From: Dyella solisilvae
GTDB lineage: Bacteria > Pseudomonadota > Gammaproteobacteria > Xanthomonadales > Rhodanobacteraceae
Assembly: GCF_003351225.1 (NCBI RefSeq)
Contig: NZ_QQSY01000001.1
Span: 248,001-312,000, forward strand
DNA length: 64,000 nt
Direction of reading: 5' to 3'
Part shown: positions 51,277 through 60,879 of the stretch, piece after piece
Numbering within the stretch: the stretch's first letter is position 1
Layout: each line of letters starts with the position of its first letter
Position numbers and translations under genes: made by a program
The notes under the pieces: model-generated
Seen by the model: the letters and a program-made list of their open reading frames with translations, nothing else
The model's database searches: none
What the model was told of the DNA's origin: nothing

Positions 51277-51490
51277 GAGCCCGGGACGAAATTTTTCACC
51301 TGTCGGATGCGCCGATGCCGATGGCCGCGCCTTCACCGGTCTCAGACCGGCAGGGTTCACGCGGCCGTCGCAGGCCCCGGCGAACCCTCGCAAGGTAAGC
51401 CTACGGCAACAATCCGTTCGCGGTGCGACGACTGGCGCCACCAGTGCGCCGGCCTCATCTTGGCGTCCAGTCACTTTCCAGGAGAGCAGC

Positions 51491-52192
51491 ATGATCGAAC
51501 GTCGACCCTTCGATTCGCTTGGCGGCGCCAACCACGGCTGGCTCGATGCCAAGCATCATTTCTCATTCGCCAACTACTACGACGGCGCGCGCATGGGTTG
51601 GGGCGCCCTGCGCGTGTGGAACGACGACACCATTGCGTCCCAGACGGGCTTTCCGCCGCATCCCCACGGTGACATGGAGATCATTACGTACGTCCGTGAG
51701 GGAGCCATCACCCACCAGGACAACCTGGGCAACAAGGGCCGCACGGTCGCGGGCGATGTGCAGGTGATGAGCGCGGGCACCGGCATCACGCACGCGGAGT
51801 ACAACCTCGAGCCGGGCACGACGCGCATCTTCCAGATCTGGATCATCCCCAACCAGCAGGGCAACCCGCCGTCCTGGGGCACCAAGCCGTTTCCGGTGGG
51901 CGACCGTTCTGGCCGCTTTGTGGCGCTGGCCAGCGGGTTCAAGGACGACACCGATGCGCTGCCGCTGCGCACCGATGCACGCGTCCTTGGCGCCACCCTG
52001 AAGAAGGGTGAGACGGCCGAGTACAGCTTCGGTGAGCATCGCTTCGCCTACCTGGTGCCGTCCAAGGGAAAGGTGGCGGTAAACGGCATGACCCTGGACG
52101 AACGCGACGGCGCGGCCATCCGCAATGAGTCCAGCATCAGCGTGACGGCGCTCGAGGATGCCGAGCTCGTGCTGGTCGACGCCTCGCCCTGA
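51491..52192 (+). CDS. Pirin family protein
   Basis: A 233-aa bicupin of the pirin (YhhW-type) family. Metal-binding His/Glu are in GFPPHPHGDMEIITYVREG (two His, Glu), with HAEYNLEPGT following; the C-terminal cupin is the inactive half. YhhW-type members have quercetin dioxygenase activity in vitro, with unclear roles. ATG at 51491 with GGAGAG 7 nt upstream; the open frame running back through the tRNA region is rejected. Confidence 0.93.
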   Translation: MIERRPFDSLGGANHGWLDAKHHFSFANYYDGARMGWGALRVWNDDTIASQTGFPPHPHGDMEIITYVREGAITHQDNLGNKGRTVAGDVQVMSAGTGITHAEYNLEPGTTRIFQIWIIPNQQGNPPSWGTKPFPVGDRSGRFVALASGFKDDTDALPLRTDARVLGATLKKGETAEYSFGEHRFAYLVPSKGKVAVNGMTLDERDGAAIRNESSISVTALEDAELVLVDASP

Positions 52193-52309
52193 GCAATGTC
52201 GCCATGAGTGTCGAGCAGCGCACGATCGCTCGGCACTCGACCAAGGTGGGGATGCCCCTTAACGAGCGCCTTGCTAACCTCAACGAATGCATCCGGCACA
52301 GGTTGGGCG

Positions 52310-53257
52310 ATGAGTCACGGCATCCACACCATCGATACGGGATTCGTGCGGCCACGCTTTGACGCGGCCTACCTGCTGGTTGAACAGGGTCGCGGCGCGT
52401 TCATCGACTGCGGCACGAATTTCGCCGCGCCTCGCATGCTCGACGCGCTTCGCGACGCTGGACTGTCACCGGCCGATGTCGACTGGCTGATCCTCACGCA
52501 TGTGCATCTGGACCACGCCGGTGGCGCTGGTGAATTGATCGCGCAGTTGCCGAACGCGCGCCTCGTCGTGCACCCACGCGGCGCGCGCCACATGATCGAT
52601 CCCAGCCAGCTGTGGGCGGGCGCATCGGCCGTGTATGGCGAGGCCGTGATGGAAAGCACCTATGGCCGATTGCGCCCGATTCCGGCCGAACGTGTGATCG
52701 AAGCGGCAGACGGCCATGTGGTGGATCTGGCTGGACGGCCATTGCGTTGCATCGACACGCCGGGACACGCGCGCCACCACATGAGCATTTACGACGCACG
52801 CGCGCAGGTGTGCTTTACCGGCGATACCTTCGGCCTCTCCTATCGCGAGTTCGACACGGCGCAGGGCGCCTTCATCCTGCCGACCACGTCGCCCGTGCAG
52901 TTCGATCCGGCCGCGCTGCATGCCTCGATCGACCGCCTTGTGGCCCTGAAGCCCACCGCGATTTATGTGACCCACTTCGACCACGTGACCGAGGTCGAGC
53001 GCCTCGCCGGCGACTTGCACGTGCAGATCGACGCCATGGTGGCGATCGCGCAATCAGCCGATCAGGCGCATGACGACCGCGACGCGCGCCATGAATCGAT
53101 GAAGCGCTCCCTCACCGAGCTCTATGCCTCGCGCGCCCGCGCGCATGGTTGGCAAGGAAGCGATTCAGAGTCGCTGGCGCTGCTGGGCATGGATATCGAA
53201 CTCAACGCGCAAGGGTTGGGCGTGTGGCTGGACGGCGCGCGCAAGCGCGCGTCCTGA
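52310..53257 (+). CDS. Metallo-beta-lactamase fold hydrolase
   Basis: A 315-aa MBL-fold enzyme. Metal motif is LILTHVHLDHAGGAG (HxHxDH), with later ligands in DTPGHARHHMSIY and GDTFG, and the final His in VTHFDHV. It resembles glyoxalase II/AHL-lactonase-like hydrolases, but the substrate is unknown. Start MSHGIHTIDTG at 52310. It converges on the TetR gene. Confidence 0.88.
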   Translation: MSHGIHTIDTGFVRPRFDAAYLLVEQGRGAFIDCGTNFAAPRMLDALRDAGLSPADVDWLILTHVHLDHAGGAGELIAQLPNARLVVHPRGARHMIDPSQLWAGASAVYGEAVMESTYGRLRPIPAERVIEAADGHVVDLAGRPLRCIDTPGHARHHMSIYDARAQVCFTGDTFGLSYREFDTAQGAFILPTTSPVQFDPAALHASIDRLVALKPTAIYVTHFDHVTEVERLAGDLHVQIDAMVAIAQSADQAHDDRDARHESMKRSLTELYASRARAHGWQGSDSESLALLGMDIELNAQGLGVWLDGARKRAS

Positions 53258-53264
53258 AGCCGGC

Positions 53265-53876
53265 TCAGCGCAGGGAGGCGTCGATGAGCTGTTCGGCCAC
53301 GGTGACCAGCGATGCAGCCGGGCCACCGCGCCCGAAGAGTTGGCCCGAGGCGTAGGCGCCTTCGAGCAGCAGCAACAAACCGTCAGCGAGTTGCGCAGGT
53401 TGCCTCGCTCCCATCGCAGCCGACAGGTCCACCAGACGCGCTCGCAGCTTGCGCTTGTGCGTGAGCGCCACCCGGCGCGCAGGATGCTCGTCACCTGGAT
53501 ACTCGACCACCGCATTGGTCAGGCCGCAGCCGCGATAGCCGGACTGGGTGGCGCGCTGGGCCAAGCCTTCGAAGTAGGCCATCAGCTGTGCGCGCGCATC
53601 GCCGGGATGAACCTGCGCGCCAGCCTCGAACACCTCCCAGAACGCCGCTTCGTAGTCGCGCAGGTACTCCGCCGCCAATTCGTCCTTCGACGCGTAGCTG
53701 CGGTAGAGACTGGGTTTGGTCACCCCTGCCTGGCTGACGATTTCCTCCACGCCGATCGCGCGAATGCCCTCGCGGTAGAACAGCTCGCGCGCAGTACGGC
53801 GGATACGCTCGGCCGCCCGGGGCTTGTCCTCGGTGGCGTCGGGCGCGGGAGACGGCGATGGGCGTTTGCTCGGCAT
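53265..53876 (-). CDS. TetR-family repressor
   Basis: A 203-aa regulator: HTH at ~18-65 (RIRRTARELFYREGIRAIGVEEIVSQAGVTKPSLYRSYASKDELAAEYLRDYE), then a ligand-binding helical domain. Start MPSKRPSPSP at 53876; the frame stays open far upstream but through the MFS gene's opposite strand. Divergent from the MFS transporter gene, with two identical palindromes between them, so it almost certainly represses itself and the transporter until an unknown ligand binds. Confidence 0.93.
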   Translation of the reverse strand: MPSKRPSPSPAPDATEDKPRAAERIRRTARELFYREGIRAIGVEEIVSQAGVTKPSLYRSYASKDELAAEYLRDYEAAFWEVFEAGAQVHPGDARAQLMAYFEGLAQRATQSGYRGCGLTNAVVEYPGDEHPARRVALTHKRKLRARLVDLSAAMGARQPAQLADGLLLLLEGAYASGQLFGRGGPAASLVTVAEQLIDASLR

Positions 53877-53900
53877 GTCGAGATTGGCAGTTGACGATGT

Positions 53901-53946
53901 TACCGATCGGTACGTATGATCAGCCCGCCAACCGTACCGATCGGTA
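53901..53946. promoter_or_regulatory. Two identical 12-bp TetR operators
   Basis: TACCGATCGGTA at 53901-53912 and 53935-53946, both perfect palindromes, 34 bp apart centre to centre, in the short gap between the TetR and MFS genes. The second ends 2 nt before the MFS start codon, so repressor binding would block transcription and cover the ribosome site. Confidence 0.85.
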
Positions 53947-53948
53947 AC

Positions 53949-55229
53949 ATGACTATATCGCGCACCCGCCCATTCGGCCAGAAGTACGCCTTTGTCGTTG
54001 CCGGCGTGATCTTCCTCGCGCTGCTCGCCGCCGCCGGCGTGCGCGCCGCGCCAGGCGTGCTGATCCTCCCGCTGGGCAAGGCGTTCGGCTGGAGCCGCGA
54101 CACCATCTCGTTGTCCGCCGCGCTTGGCATCTTCCTGTACGGCATGGTCGGTCCGTTCGCCGCTGCGCTGATGCAAGCCGTAGGCATCCGACGCACGCTG
54201 ATCGGGGCGCTGGCCCTCATGGCCGCCTCGATCGCCTCCAGCGCGTGGATGACCCAGCCCTGGCAACTGATGCTCAGTTGGGGGGTGTTCTCGGGGATAG
54301 GCTCGGGCTGCGTGGCGATCGTGCTGGGGGCGACAGTGGTCAACCGCTGGTTCGTCGCTCACCGTGGCCTGATGATGGGCCTTCTGACCGCCAGCACTGC
54401 CACGGGAACGCTGGCTTTCCTTCCGGCGCTGGCCGCCATCGCCGAGCACGGCGGCTGGCGACCGGTGGTGTGGACCGTGGCCACGGCATGCGCGGTTCTC
54501 ATACCGCTCGTCTGGTGGTTGTTGCCCGAGCGCCCGGCCGACATCGGGCTGCGTCCCTACGGCGCCACCGAGGACGTGGCCATCGACGCGCCACGGCGCA
54601 ACCTCATCGCCATTGCGCTGGGCACGCTTGCGACCGCCAGCCGGCAGCGCACGTTCTGGTTCCTGTTCGCCACGTTCTTCATCTGCGGCTTCACCACCAA
54701 TGGCCTGATCGGCACCCACTTCATCGCGATGTGCGGCGATCACGGCATTCCCGAGGTGCGCGCCGCCAGCCTGCTGGCGATGATGGGCGCGTTCGATCTG
54801 GTGGGCACCACGCTGTCGGGATGGCTGACCGACCGCTACGATCCGCGCAAGCTCTTGTTCGTCTACTACAGCCTGCGCGGACTCTCGCTCATCTGGCTGC
54901 CCTACTCAGATTTCTCATTTGCCAGCTTGTCCCTGTTCGGGGTGTTCTACGGGCTGGACTGGATTGCGACCGTGCCGCCCACGCTGCGGCTGGCGGCGGA
55001 GGCATTCGGAGATCGCGATGCCCCCGTGGTGTTCGGCTGGGTGGCGGCAGGTCACCAGATCGGCGCCGCAAGCGCGGCCTTCATGGCCGGCGCGCTACGT
55101 ACGCAGGGTGGCAGCTATCTGCAGCCGTTTGTCGTGGCTGGCGCCAGCGGGCTGATCGCCGGCGCGCTGGCCTTGATGATCCGCCGCCACACGCGCACGC
55201 CATCGCAGCCGGCGCTCGCCACCGCGTGA
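53949..55229 (+). CDS. MFS transporter
   Basis: A 426-aa 12-helix major facilitator, of a type related to oxalate/monocarboxylate-like exporters (GVFSGIGSGCVAIVLGATVVNRWF, RGLMMGLLTASTATGTLAFLP, LSGWLTDRYDPRK between halves). Substrate unknown; its TetR partner suggests induction by the transported compound. ATG at 53949 lies directly against the operator without a clear SD; an ATG at 53916 between the operators would add 11 residues. Confidence 0.9.
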   Translation: MTISRTRPFGQKYAFVVAGVIFLALLAAAGVRAAPGVLILPLGKAFGWSRDTISLSAALGIFLYGMVGPFAAALMQAVGIRRTLIGALALMAASIASSAWMTQPWQLMLSWGVFSGIGSGCVAIVLGATVVNRWFVAHRGLMMGLLTASTATGTLAFLPALAAIAEHGGWRPVVWTVATACAVLIPLVWWLLPERPADIGLRPYGATEDVAIDAPRRNLIAIALGTLATASRQRTFWFLFATFFICGFTTNGLIGTHFIAMCGDHGIPEVRAASLLAMMGAFDLVGTTLSGWLTDRYDPRKLLFVYYSLRGLSLIWLPYSDFSFASLSLFGVFYGLDWIATVPPTLRLAAEAFGDRDAPVVFGWVAAGHQIGAASAAFMAGALRTQGGSYLQPFVVAGASGLIAGALALMIRRHTRTPSQPALATA

Positions 55230-55571
55230 TCAGGCCAGCCGCGTACCGTTCGGCACCCGGCGCTCGATGGCGGTGAGCACGACGCCCTCTTCCGTCGGGA
55301 ACCCGGTGAGCAGGAACTGCGAGCGGAACGGCCCGATCTGCTTCTCCGGAAAGTTGATCACGCCGACAATCTGGCGCCCGAGCAGATCCTCCGCGCTGTA
55401 CAAGTGAACGACCTGTGCGCTGGTCTTCTTCTCGCCGTAGGGACCGAAGTCCGCCCACACCTTCCAGGCCGGCTTGCGTGCTTCGGGAAACGCCTCCACC
55501 CGCGTCACCGTGCCCGCCACGATCAACACCTTCTCGAAATCGGCCCAGCTGATCTCGCTGCTCTCGCTCAT
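55230..55571 (-). CDS. CsaA/YgjH-like tRNA-binding-domain protein
   Basis: A 113-aa OB-fold protein with the EMAP II/tRNA-binding pattern: [72 protein letters not shown], and a [17 protein letters not shown] end. Such proteins bind tRNA or act as export chaperones. Start MSESSEISW at 55571, overlapping the upstream oxidoreductase end by 4 nt; convergent with the MFS gene with no gap. Confidence 0.92.
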   Translation of the reverse strand: MSESSEISWADFEKVLIVAGTVTRVEAFPEARKPAWKVWADFGPYGEKKTSAQVVHLYSAEDLLGRQIVGVINFPEKQIGPFRSQFLLTGFPTEEGVVLTAIERRVPNGTRLA

Positions 55572-56857
55572 CCTTCCAACCTCGTCTTGAACCAGTCCTT
55601 GCCCTGCTGCCACCAGTAGCTCGACTGCGCGCCGAGGTAGCCGAACGGCCGCCAGGTGCGGCTCAGGCCGTAGTCGGCAAACTGCTTCCAGCGATCGTCC
55701 CCTTCGGCCAGCGCAGACGCCAACAACTCACCCGCGGCGCAGGTTGGCGCCAGGCCGTGTCCGCCAAACGCCTGTGCCCACCACAGGCCGTCGCCGCTGC
55801 TGCCGATCTGCGGCATTTGGTGGCGTGCGTAGCTCATCAGGCCAGACCAGGCGTAATCCACGCGCACGCCCTTGAGCTGGGGAAACACCTTCATCAGGTC
55901 TTGCATGAGTACGCGCTGCACCGCTGCGGGAGAGCGATTGCGCACCGAGATGCGGCCACCCCACAGCAGGCGGGTGTCCGACAGCGGCCGGTAGTAATCG
56001 AACGCAAAGCGCGAGTCATACACCGCCGAGCGCGTTTCCAGGCAGTCGACCAGGCGGTCGCCGAGAGGCTCGGTGACCATGACGTAGGTCGCGATGGGCA
56101 GGATCGCCCGATCCACCTGACGGCGCAGTCCCGCCAGGTAACCGCCGCAGGCCAGCACCACCTGTTCCGCAGTGACCGCGCCCTGCGCGGTTTCCACGCG
56201 CCATTGCGCGCCATCGCGGCGTAGCTGCCACGCGTCGGTGTTCTCATGGATCCGTACGCCCTGTTCAGCGGCAGCGCCCGCCAGGCCGATGGCGAAGTTG
56301 AGCGGGTGCAGGTGCAGCGCATTGCGTTCGTACAAGCCGTCGTAATAGCGCGTGGTGTGAATGCGTTCGCGTAGCTGATCCCGCGGCATCCACTCCCAGG
56401 ACACGCCATACCGGCTCGACAACAGCTCCTGCCGTTGGCGCAGCACGGCCGGGTCACGGAACCAGTTGGCCCAGATCACGCCCTCGTCGACGACATCGCA
56501 GGGGATGGCGTAACGCGATGCCCGGTGGCGAATACGCTCCACCGCATCAGTGGTGTAGCCGAACAACGTGCGTGCGTTGGCCTCGCCACGCTGGTCGAGC
56601 AACGACTGCTCACCCAGCGAATAGCCGCCAAACACGAAGCCGCCATTGCGACCGGAGGCGCCAAAGCCGATCTGTTCCTTTTCCAGCAAGACGACATCAC
56701 GAACGCCCCGCTCGGCCAGCCCCAAGGCTGTGTTCAGTCCGGCGAAGCCGCCACCGATGATGGCGACCTTGGCGTGGATGCGCTCCTGCAGCGGCGCGTA
56801 CGGCGCATAAGGCGTGGCCGTGGCGCGGTAATAGGAGCTGTGGTTCGGTGGACGCAT
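55568..56857 (-). CDS. FAD-dependent oxidoreductase, PuuB-like
   Basis: A 429-aa DAO-family flavoprotein. N-terminal [18 protein letters not shown] matches the gamma-glutamylputrescine oxidase family, then the Rossmann dinucleotide motif [38 protein letters not shown], and the C-terminal [20 protein letters not shown]. May oxidise gamma-glutamylputrescine or another amine, linking to the putrescine made by AguA/AguB; no other puu genes are here. Start [10 protein letters not shown] at 56857; 56884 is possible. Confidence 0.85.
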   Translation of the reverse strand: MRPPNHSSYYRATATPYAPYAPLQERIHAKVAIIGGGFAGLNTALGLAERGVRDVVLLEKEQIGFGASGRNGGFVFGGYSLGEQSLLDQRGEANARTLFGYTTDAVERIRHRASRYAIPCDVVDEGVIWANWFRDPAVLRQRQELLSSRYGVSWEWMPRDQLRERIHTTRYYDGLYERNALHLHPLNFAIGLAGAAAEQGVRIHENTDAWQLRRDGAQWRVETAQGAVTAEQVVLACGGYLAGLRRQVDRAILPIATYVMVTEPLGDRLVDCLETRSAVYDSRFAFDYYRPLSDTRLLWGGRISVRNRSPAAVQRVLMQDLMKVFPQLKGVRVDYAWSGLMSYARHQMPQIGSSGDGLWWAQAFGGHGLAPTCAAGELLASALAEGDDRWKQFADYGLSRTWRPFGYLGAQSSYWWQQGKDWFKTRLEG

Positions 56858-57049
56858 GGCGCAGCACAGGCCCGTGATCAGCAACAGGAACCTGCAACGC
56901 TAAGTCATTTTCCAGATGGTGTCTGCTGCCGGGACGTCACGCCCGTCACCCTTGCGCGACTTGGAGGCCACCCGATTCCTGGCGGGCCGTCAGCTCGGGC
57001 ATGGCGCCGGATGCTGGCTGGCGTAGCGGCCTTTGTTAGCGGGCAATGC

Positions 57050-57073
57050 TCACCGGCCCTCAAGGGCCGGTGA
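57050..57073. terminator. GC-rich hairpin downstream of galU
   Basis: TCACCGGCCC-TCAA-GGGCCGGTGA, a perfect 10-bp stem just after the galU stop on the minus strand. No T-run follows, so it may protect the mRNA end rather than terminate strongly. Confidence 0.5.
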
Positions 57074-57085
57074 CCACGCACGACG

Positions 57086-57958
57086 TCAGAGCGCCGTGAC
57101 GAACTCGCGCACCACCGGCGCGAGCTTGGGGTCTTGCATGGCCATGTGCATGGTGGCGCGCACCAGGCCAGCCTTGTTGCCGCAGTCGAAGCGGGTGCCC
57201 TCGAAGCGGTACGCCAGCACCTTGCCCTGCTCCTTGAGCAAAGCTTCGATGGCGTCGGTCAGCTGGATTTCGCCACCGGCGCCCGGCGTGGTCTTCTCCA
57301 GCAGTTCGAAGATGCGGCCGGGCAGCACGTAGCGGCCCACCACGGCAAGGTTGGAGGGCGCATCGGCCGGCTTGGGCTTCTCCACCATGTGGCGGATCCG
57401 CGCGCTGCGATCGTCGACCGGAGTCGCGTCCACGATGCCGTACTTGTCGGTCTCGTTCTGCGGCACTTCCTCCACGGCGATCACGCCGGCGTCCTGCACC
57501 TGACCCAGCTCGGCCATCTGGCGCAAGGCGCCCTTGCCCTGGTTCCAGATCAGGTCGTCCGGCAGCACCACACCGAACGGCTCGTCGCCCACCACCGGCT
57601 TGGCGCACAGTACTGCATGGCCCAAGCCCAGCGCCTCGGGCTGCGTCACGAAGATCGCGCGCACATGCTTGGGCAGAGTGCCCTGCACCAGTGCCAGGAG
57701 CTCGTCCTTGCCCTTTTCGTGCAGCTTGGCTTCCAGCTCGTAGGCCTTGTCGAAATAGTCGGCGATGGCGTGCTTGTAACGGTTGGTCACGAACACCAGC
57801 GTGTCGGCGCCCGCGTCCACCGCCTCGTCGACGGCGTACTGAATCAACGGACGATCCAGCACCGGCAGCATCTCCTTGGCGACCACCTTGGTGGCCGGCA
57901 GAAAGCGCGTGCCCAGGCCGGCCACGGGGAATACCACTTTGCGCAACGGCTTGCTCAC
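57086..57958 (-). CDS. galU: UTP-glucose-1-phosphate uridylyltransferase
   Basis: A 290-aa nucleotidyltransferase making UDP-glucose for LPS, exopolysaccharide and glycans. Motifs: KVVFPVAGLGTRFLPATKVVAKEMLPVLDRPLIQYAVDEA, VTNRYKHAIADYFD, GLGHAVLCAKPVVGDEPFGVVLPDDL. Length standard. GTG start at 57958, 1 nt from the preceding gene's stop, so it is translated with it. In this order galU is tied to the surface-polysaccharide block. Confidence 0.96.
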   Translation of the reverse strand: MSKPLRKVVFPVAGLGTRFLPATKVVAKEMLPVLDRPLIQYAVDEAVDAGADTLVFVTNRYKHAIADYFDKAYELEAKLHEKGKDELLALVQGTLPKHVRAIFVTQPEALGLGHAVLCAKPVVGDEPFGVVLPDDLIWNQGKGALRQMAELGQVQDAGVIAVEEVPQNETDKYGIVDATPVDDRSARIRHMVEKPKPADAPSNLAVVGRYVLPGRIFELLEKTTPGAGGEIQLTDAIEALLKEQGKVLAYRFEGTRFDCGNKAGLVRATMHMAMQDPKLAPVVREFVTAL

Positions 57959-59854
57959 TTACTTCTCTCCTGATTCACTGCGGCGCAACGCCACCACGTT
58001 GCCCGGCTGCGGCGTCTCGGTCCAACGGAACGAGGGCAACAGATGGGACACGCACTGCCGCAACGCATCCTCGTCATAGGCGACCACGGCGTCCGCCGCT
58101 TTTGCCAACTGCGCATTAAGCTGATCCCACTTCACCGGACGATACTGCGCGAGGAAGATCTTCGCGTGCGTCGTTTCGATGTAGTTCTCCAGCGGGTGGA
58201 ACAGCTCTTCGAACAACTTTTCGCCGGGGCGCAAGCCGGTGTACACGATGGGAATCTCGGTGCCCGGCTTGCGTCCGGCCAGGCGGATCATCTGCTCGGC
58301 CAAGTCGCGGATCTTCACCGGCTCACCCATGTCCAGCGCGAAAATCTCGCCGCCCCTGCCGATGCTCGCAGCCTGCAGGATCAGCTGGCAAGCCTCGGGA
58401 ATGGTCATGAAGTAACGGGAGATTTCCGGGTGCGTGATGGTCACCGGGCCGCCGTTGCGGATCTGCTGGCGGAACAAAGGCACCACCGAGCCAGCCGAAT
58501 CGAGCACGTTGCCGAACCGCACCGTGATGAAGTGCGTGCTCGAACGCTCGTTGAGGTTCTGGCACCAGATCTCAGCGATGCGCTTGCAGGCGCCCATCAC
58601 GCTGGTGGGGTTGACCGCCTTGTCGGTGGAGATGAGCACGAAGCCCTCCACCCCATGGCGATCGGCCAGGTCCGCGACGTTGCGCGTGGCCAGCACATTG
58701 TTGCGGAAGGCAGCCCGCAGTTGCCCTTGCAGCATCGGCACGTGCTTGTAGGCGGCGGCGTGGAACACCACCTGCGGTTTGTACTCGCCGAACAGCTTGC
58801 GCATCGCCGCCGGGTCGCCGCAGTCGGCGAGGATGGCCTCGTAGATCAGCTCCGGATACTCCGCGCGCAGCTCCTGGGAAATCCGATACAGATTGAACTC
58901 GCAATTGTCGACCACGCACAGCGCCTGCGCGCCCAGGCGCGCCACCTGGCGGCACAGCTCCGAGCCGATCGAACCACCGCCACCGGTGACCAGCACGCGG
59001 CGCCCGGTGAGGGTCACACGAATAGCCGTCCAGTCCAGTTCCACCGTGTCGCGACCGAGCAGGTCTTCGATCGCCACTTCCTTGATCTCGTTGAACTGGG
59101 CGCGGCCGGAAACCACGTCCTCGAGCTTCGGCACGGTGCGGTAAGGCAGACCGCTCTGGTCGCACAGCTCCACCACGCGGCGCATCTCCTGGGTGGAGGC
59201 GCCGGGCATGGCGATCAGCAGCATCTGCGCGGCCACTTCGCGGGACAGCTCAGGGATCTGCTCGATGCGGCCAATCACGGGACGCCCATTGATGCTGGCG
59301 CCGCGCAGGCTCTCCTTGTCGTCGACAAAGCCCACCACGGTGTAGCCATTGTCGCGATTCAGATCTCGCGATAGTGCCTCGCCAGCGCGGTCGGCGCCGA
59401 CGATCAAGACGCGCTGCATCGGCTTGGCCTGGAACAGGTCCAGCCGGCTGTCCTTCCAGAAACGGTAGGCCAGGCGTGGCGCGCCGAGCAGTACGGCCAG
59501 CACCACGGGGTACAGCAGCAGCACCGAACGTGGCACGTCCTCCAGGCGGTTGTAGAGCATCAGGGCCGCGGCGATGGCCAGTGCGCCAAGCACCGCTGCG
59601 CGAAGGATGTTCCAAAGGTCCGGCAGGCTGGCGAAACGCCACACGCCCTTGTAGAGGCCGGTCCAGCTGAGCACCGCGCCCTGCACCAGCAGCACCAGCG
59701 GGAATTCCAGGGTGTGGAAGTTGATCGAGGCATTGTCGATCAAGGCGTAACGCAAGGCCTTGGCCACCCACCAGGCCAGCGCCGCCATCGACAGGTCGTG
59801 CAATACCACGGCCGTGCGCGGATGGATGACACCGATCAATTTACGAAGCGACAT
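57959..59854 (-). CDS. Membrane-bound NDP-sugar 4,6-dehydratase, WbpM/CapD type
   Basis: A 631-aa protein: four N-terminal membrane helices (~10-120), a first Rossmann region (VLIVGADRAGEALSRDL, usually degenerate), then an SDR dehydratase domain from ~285 with RRVLVTGGGGSIGSELCRQ, VFHAAAYKHVPMLQ and ISTDKAVNPTSVMGACKR (the family uses a Met in place of the catalytic Tyr, and SVMGACK shows it). Makes 4-keto-6-deoxy-HexNAc precursors for O-antigen or glycan diacetylated sugars. It overlaps the WecA-like gene by 14 nt. Confidence 0.92.
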   Translation of the reverse strand: MSLRKLIGVIHPRTAVVLHDLSMAALAWWVAKALRYALIDNASINFHTLEFPLVLLVQGAVLSWTGLYKGVWRFASLPDLWNILRAAVLGALAIAAALMLYNRLEDVPRSVLLLYPVVLAVLLGAPRLAYRFWKDSRLDLFQAKPMQRVLIVGADRAGEALSRDLNRDNGYTVVGFVDDKESLRGASINGRPVIGRIEQIPELSREVAAQMLLIAMPGASTQEMRRVVELCDQSGLPYRTVPKLEDVVSGRAQFNEIKEVAIEDLLGRDTVELDWTAIRVTLTGRRVLVTGGGGSIGSELCRQVARLGAQALCVVDNCEFNLYRISQELRAEYPELIYEAILADCGDPAAMRKLFGEYKPQVVFHAAAYKHVPMLQGQLRAAFRNNVLATRNVADLADRHGVEGFVLISTDKAVNPTSVMGACKRIAEIWCQNLNERSSTHFITVRFGNVLDSAGSVVPLFRQQIRNGGPVTITHPEISRYFMTIPEACQLILQAASIGRGGEIFALDMGEPVKIRDLAEQMIRLAGRKPGTEIPIVYTGLRPGEKLFEELFHPLENYIETTHAKIFLAQYRPVKWDQLNAQLAKAADAVVAYDEDALRQCVSHLLPSFRWTETPQPGNVVALRRSESGEK

Positions 59855-60872
59855 GACGGCCCTTGTGCTTTACGCGCCAGATGCAACGGCGCTTCATCAG
59901 TATCCATACGGCGGTCGCTATCAGGTAGGTACCGAAGAACAACGGTATCGACCATGCCGGCCTGGTCCATGCGAGCGCAGCCAACGGGGCTGCCACCAAC
60001 AGATTCCAGACCAGATAGCACGCTCCCCCGGTTGCGTGCGTGAAACCACTGCGAACCAACCACTGGTATAGGTGTTCGCGGTGCGCAGTGTACCAACGAC
60101 GACCACCGGCCATTCGCCCAAGGAGGGTAAGACTGGCGTCTGCTACAAAAGATGAACTGAGGATCAGCGCCGGCCACAACAGGCGCCAATCCACCCGCCA
60201 CAACAGGGCGGTAAGCACGAACAGCAGCAGCCCCATGGCGCCGCTGCCCACGTCGCCCATGAAGATGCGTGCTCGCGGCCGGTTGTACAGCCAGAAACCC
60301 GCGGCCGCTGCGGCAAGGCAGATACCGGCGGCAGCCAGCGCGGGCTGGGCGACGACCCAGGCCAGCAGGCCCAGCCCGGCGCCGACGAACATCACCTGCT
60401 GCGCCAGCAGGCCATCGATGCCGTCCATGAAGTTGTGCAGGTTGATGCTCCAGGCGCCTGCCAGCACCAGCAGCGGCAGCCACCACCAGGCCATGCCGGT
60501 GACAGTGAGGGCAACCGCAAACAGGGTCGCCGACAGCAACTGAATACCCAGGCGAGGCAGCACCGGCAGGGAACGATGGTCGTCCCACCAACCGACCGCA
60601 GCGACCAGCACCGTGGCTACCGCGACCGCCGCGGCGACCGCCAGCGGCCACGGCTGCGGCAGCATGCACAGGCTGGCCGGCAGCGTGAGCAGCACCGCCA
60701 CGACGATGCCGATGCCGCCGCCACGGGGAGTGGGAATGGTGTGCGAACGCCGCTGCCCTGGCAGGTCCATCATGCCGCGCTGATGGGCGTAGCCGATCGC
60801 ACCTCGCACCACGGCCACGGCAACCAACCACGAAGCCAGCACCATCCCTAACGCCAGCCAAGCAGGACTCAT
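59841..60872 (-). CDS. WecA/MraY-family polyprenyl-phosphate sugar-1-phosphate transferase
   Basis: A 343-aa membrane enzyme with about ten helices. Family motifs: RRSHTIPTPRGGGIGI, VGWWDDHRSLPVLPRL, NLHNFMDGIDGLLAQQ, RIFMGDVGSGAMG and YTAHREHLYQWLVRSG. It starts glycan synthesis by moving a HexNAc-1-P type sugar to undecaprenyl phosphate. ATG at 60872, 8 nt past the lapB stop, with GAGGCACGG upstream; the frame could also start at 60899 inside lapB. With the WbpM-like enzyme it begins O-antigen synthesis. Confidence 0.92.
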   Translation of the reverse strand: MSPAWLALGMVLASWLVAVAVVRGAIGYAHQRGMMDLPGQRRSHTIPTPRGGGIGIVVAVLLTLPASLCMLPQPWPLAVAAAVAVATVLVAAVGWWDDHRSLPVLPRLGIQLLSATLFAVALTVTGMAWWWLPLLVLAGAWSINLHNFMDGIDGLLAQQVMFVGAGLGLLAWVVAQPALAAAGICLAAAAAGFWLYNRPRARIFMGDVGSGAMGLLLFVLTALLWRVDWRLLWPALILSSSFVADASLTLLGRMAGGRRWYTAHREHLYQWLVRSGFTHATGGACYLVWNLLVAAPLAALAWTRPAWSIPLFFGTYLIATAVWILMKRRCIWRVKHKGRHVAS

Positions 60873-60879
60873 CCGTGCC

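Noticed and set aside
53877-54743. Long N-terminal extension of the TetR protein
   Set aside because: The frame stays open because it lies antisense to the GC-rich MFS gene; it covers the operators and has no domain similarity.
57134-57973. Plus-strand ORF opposite galU
   Set aside because: Antisense shadow with no motif; galU is unambiguous.
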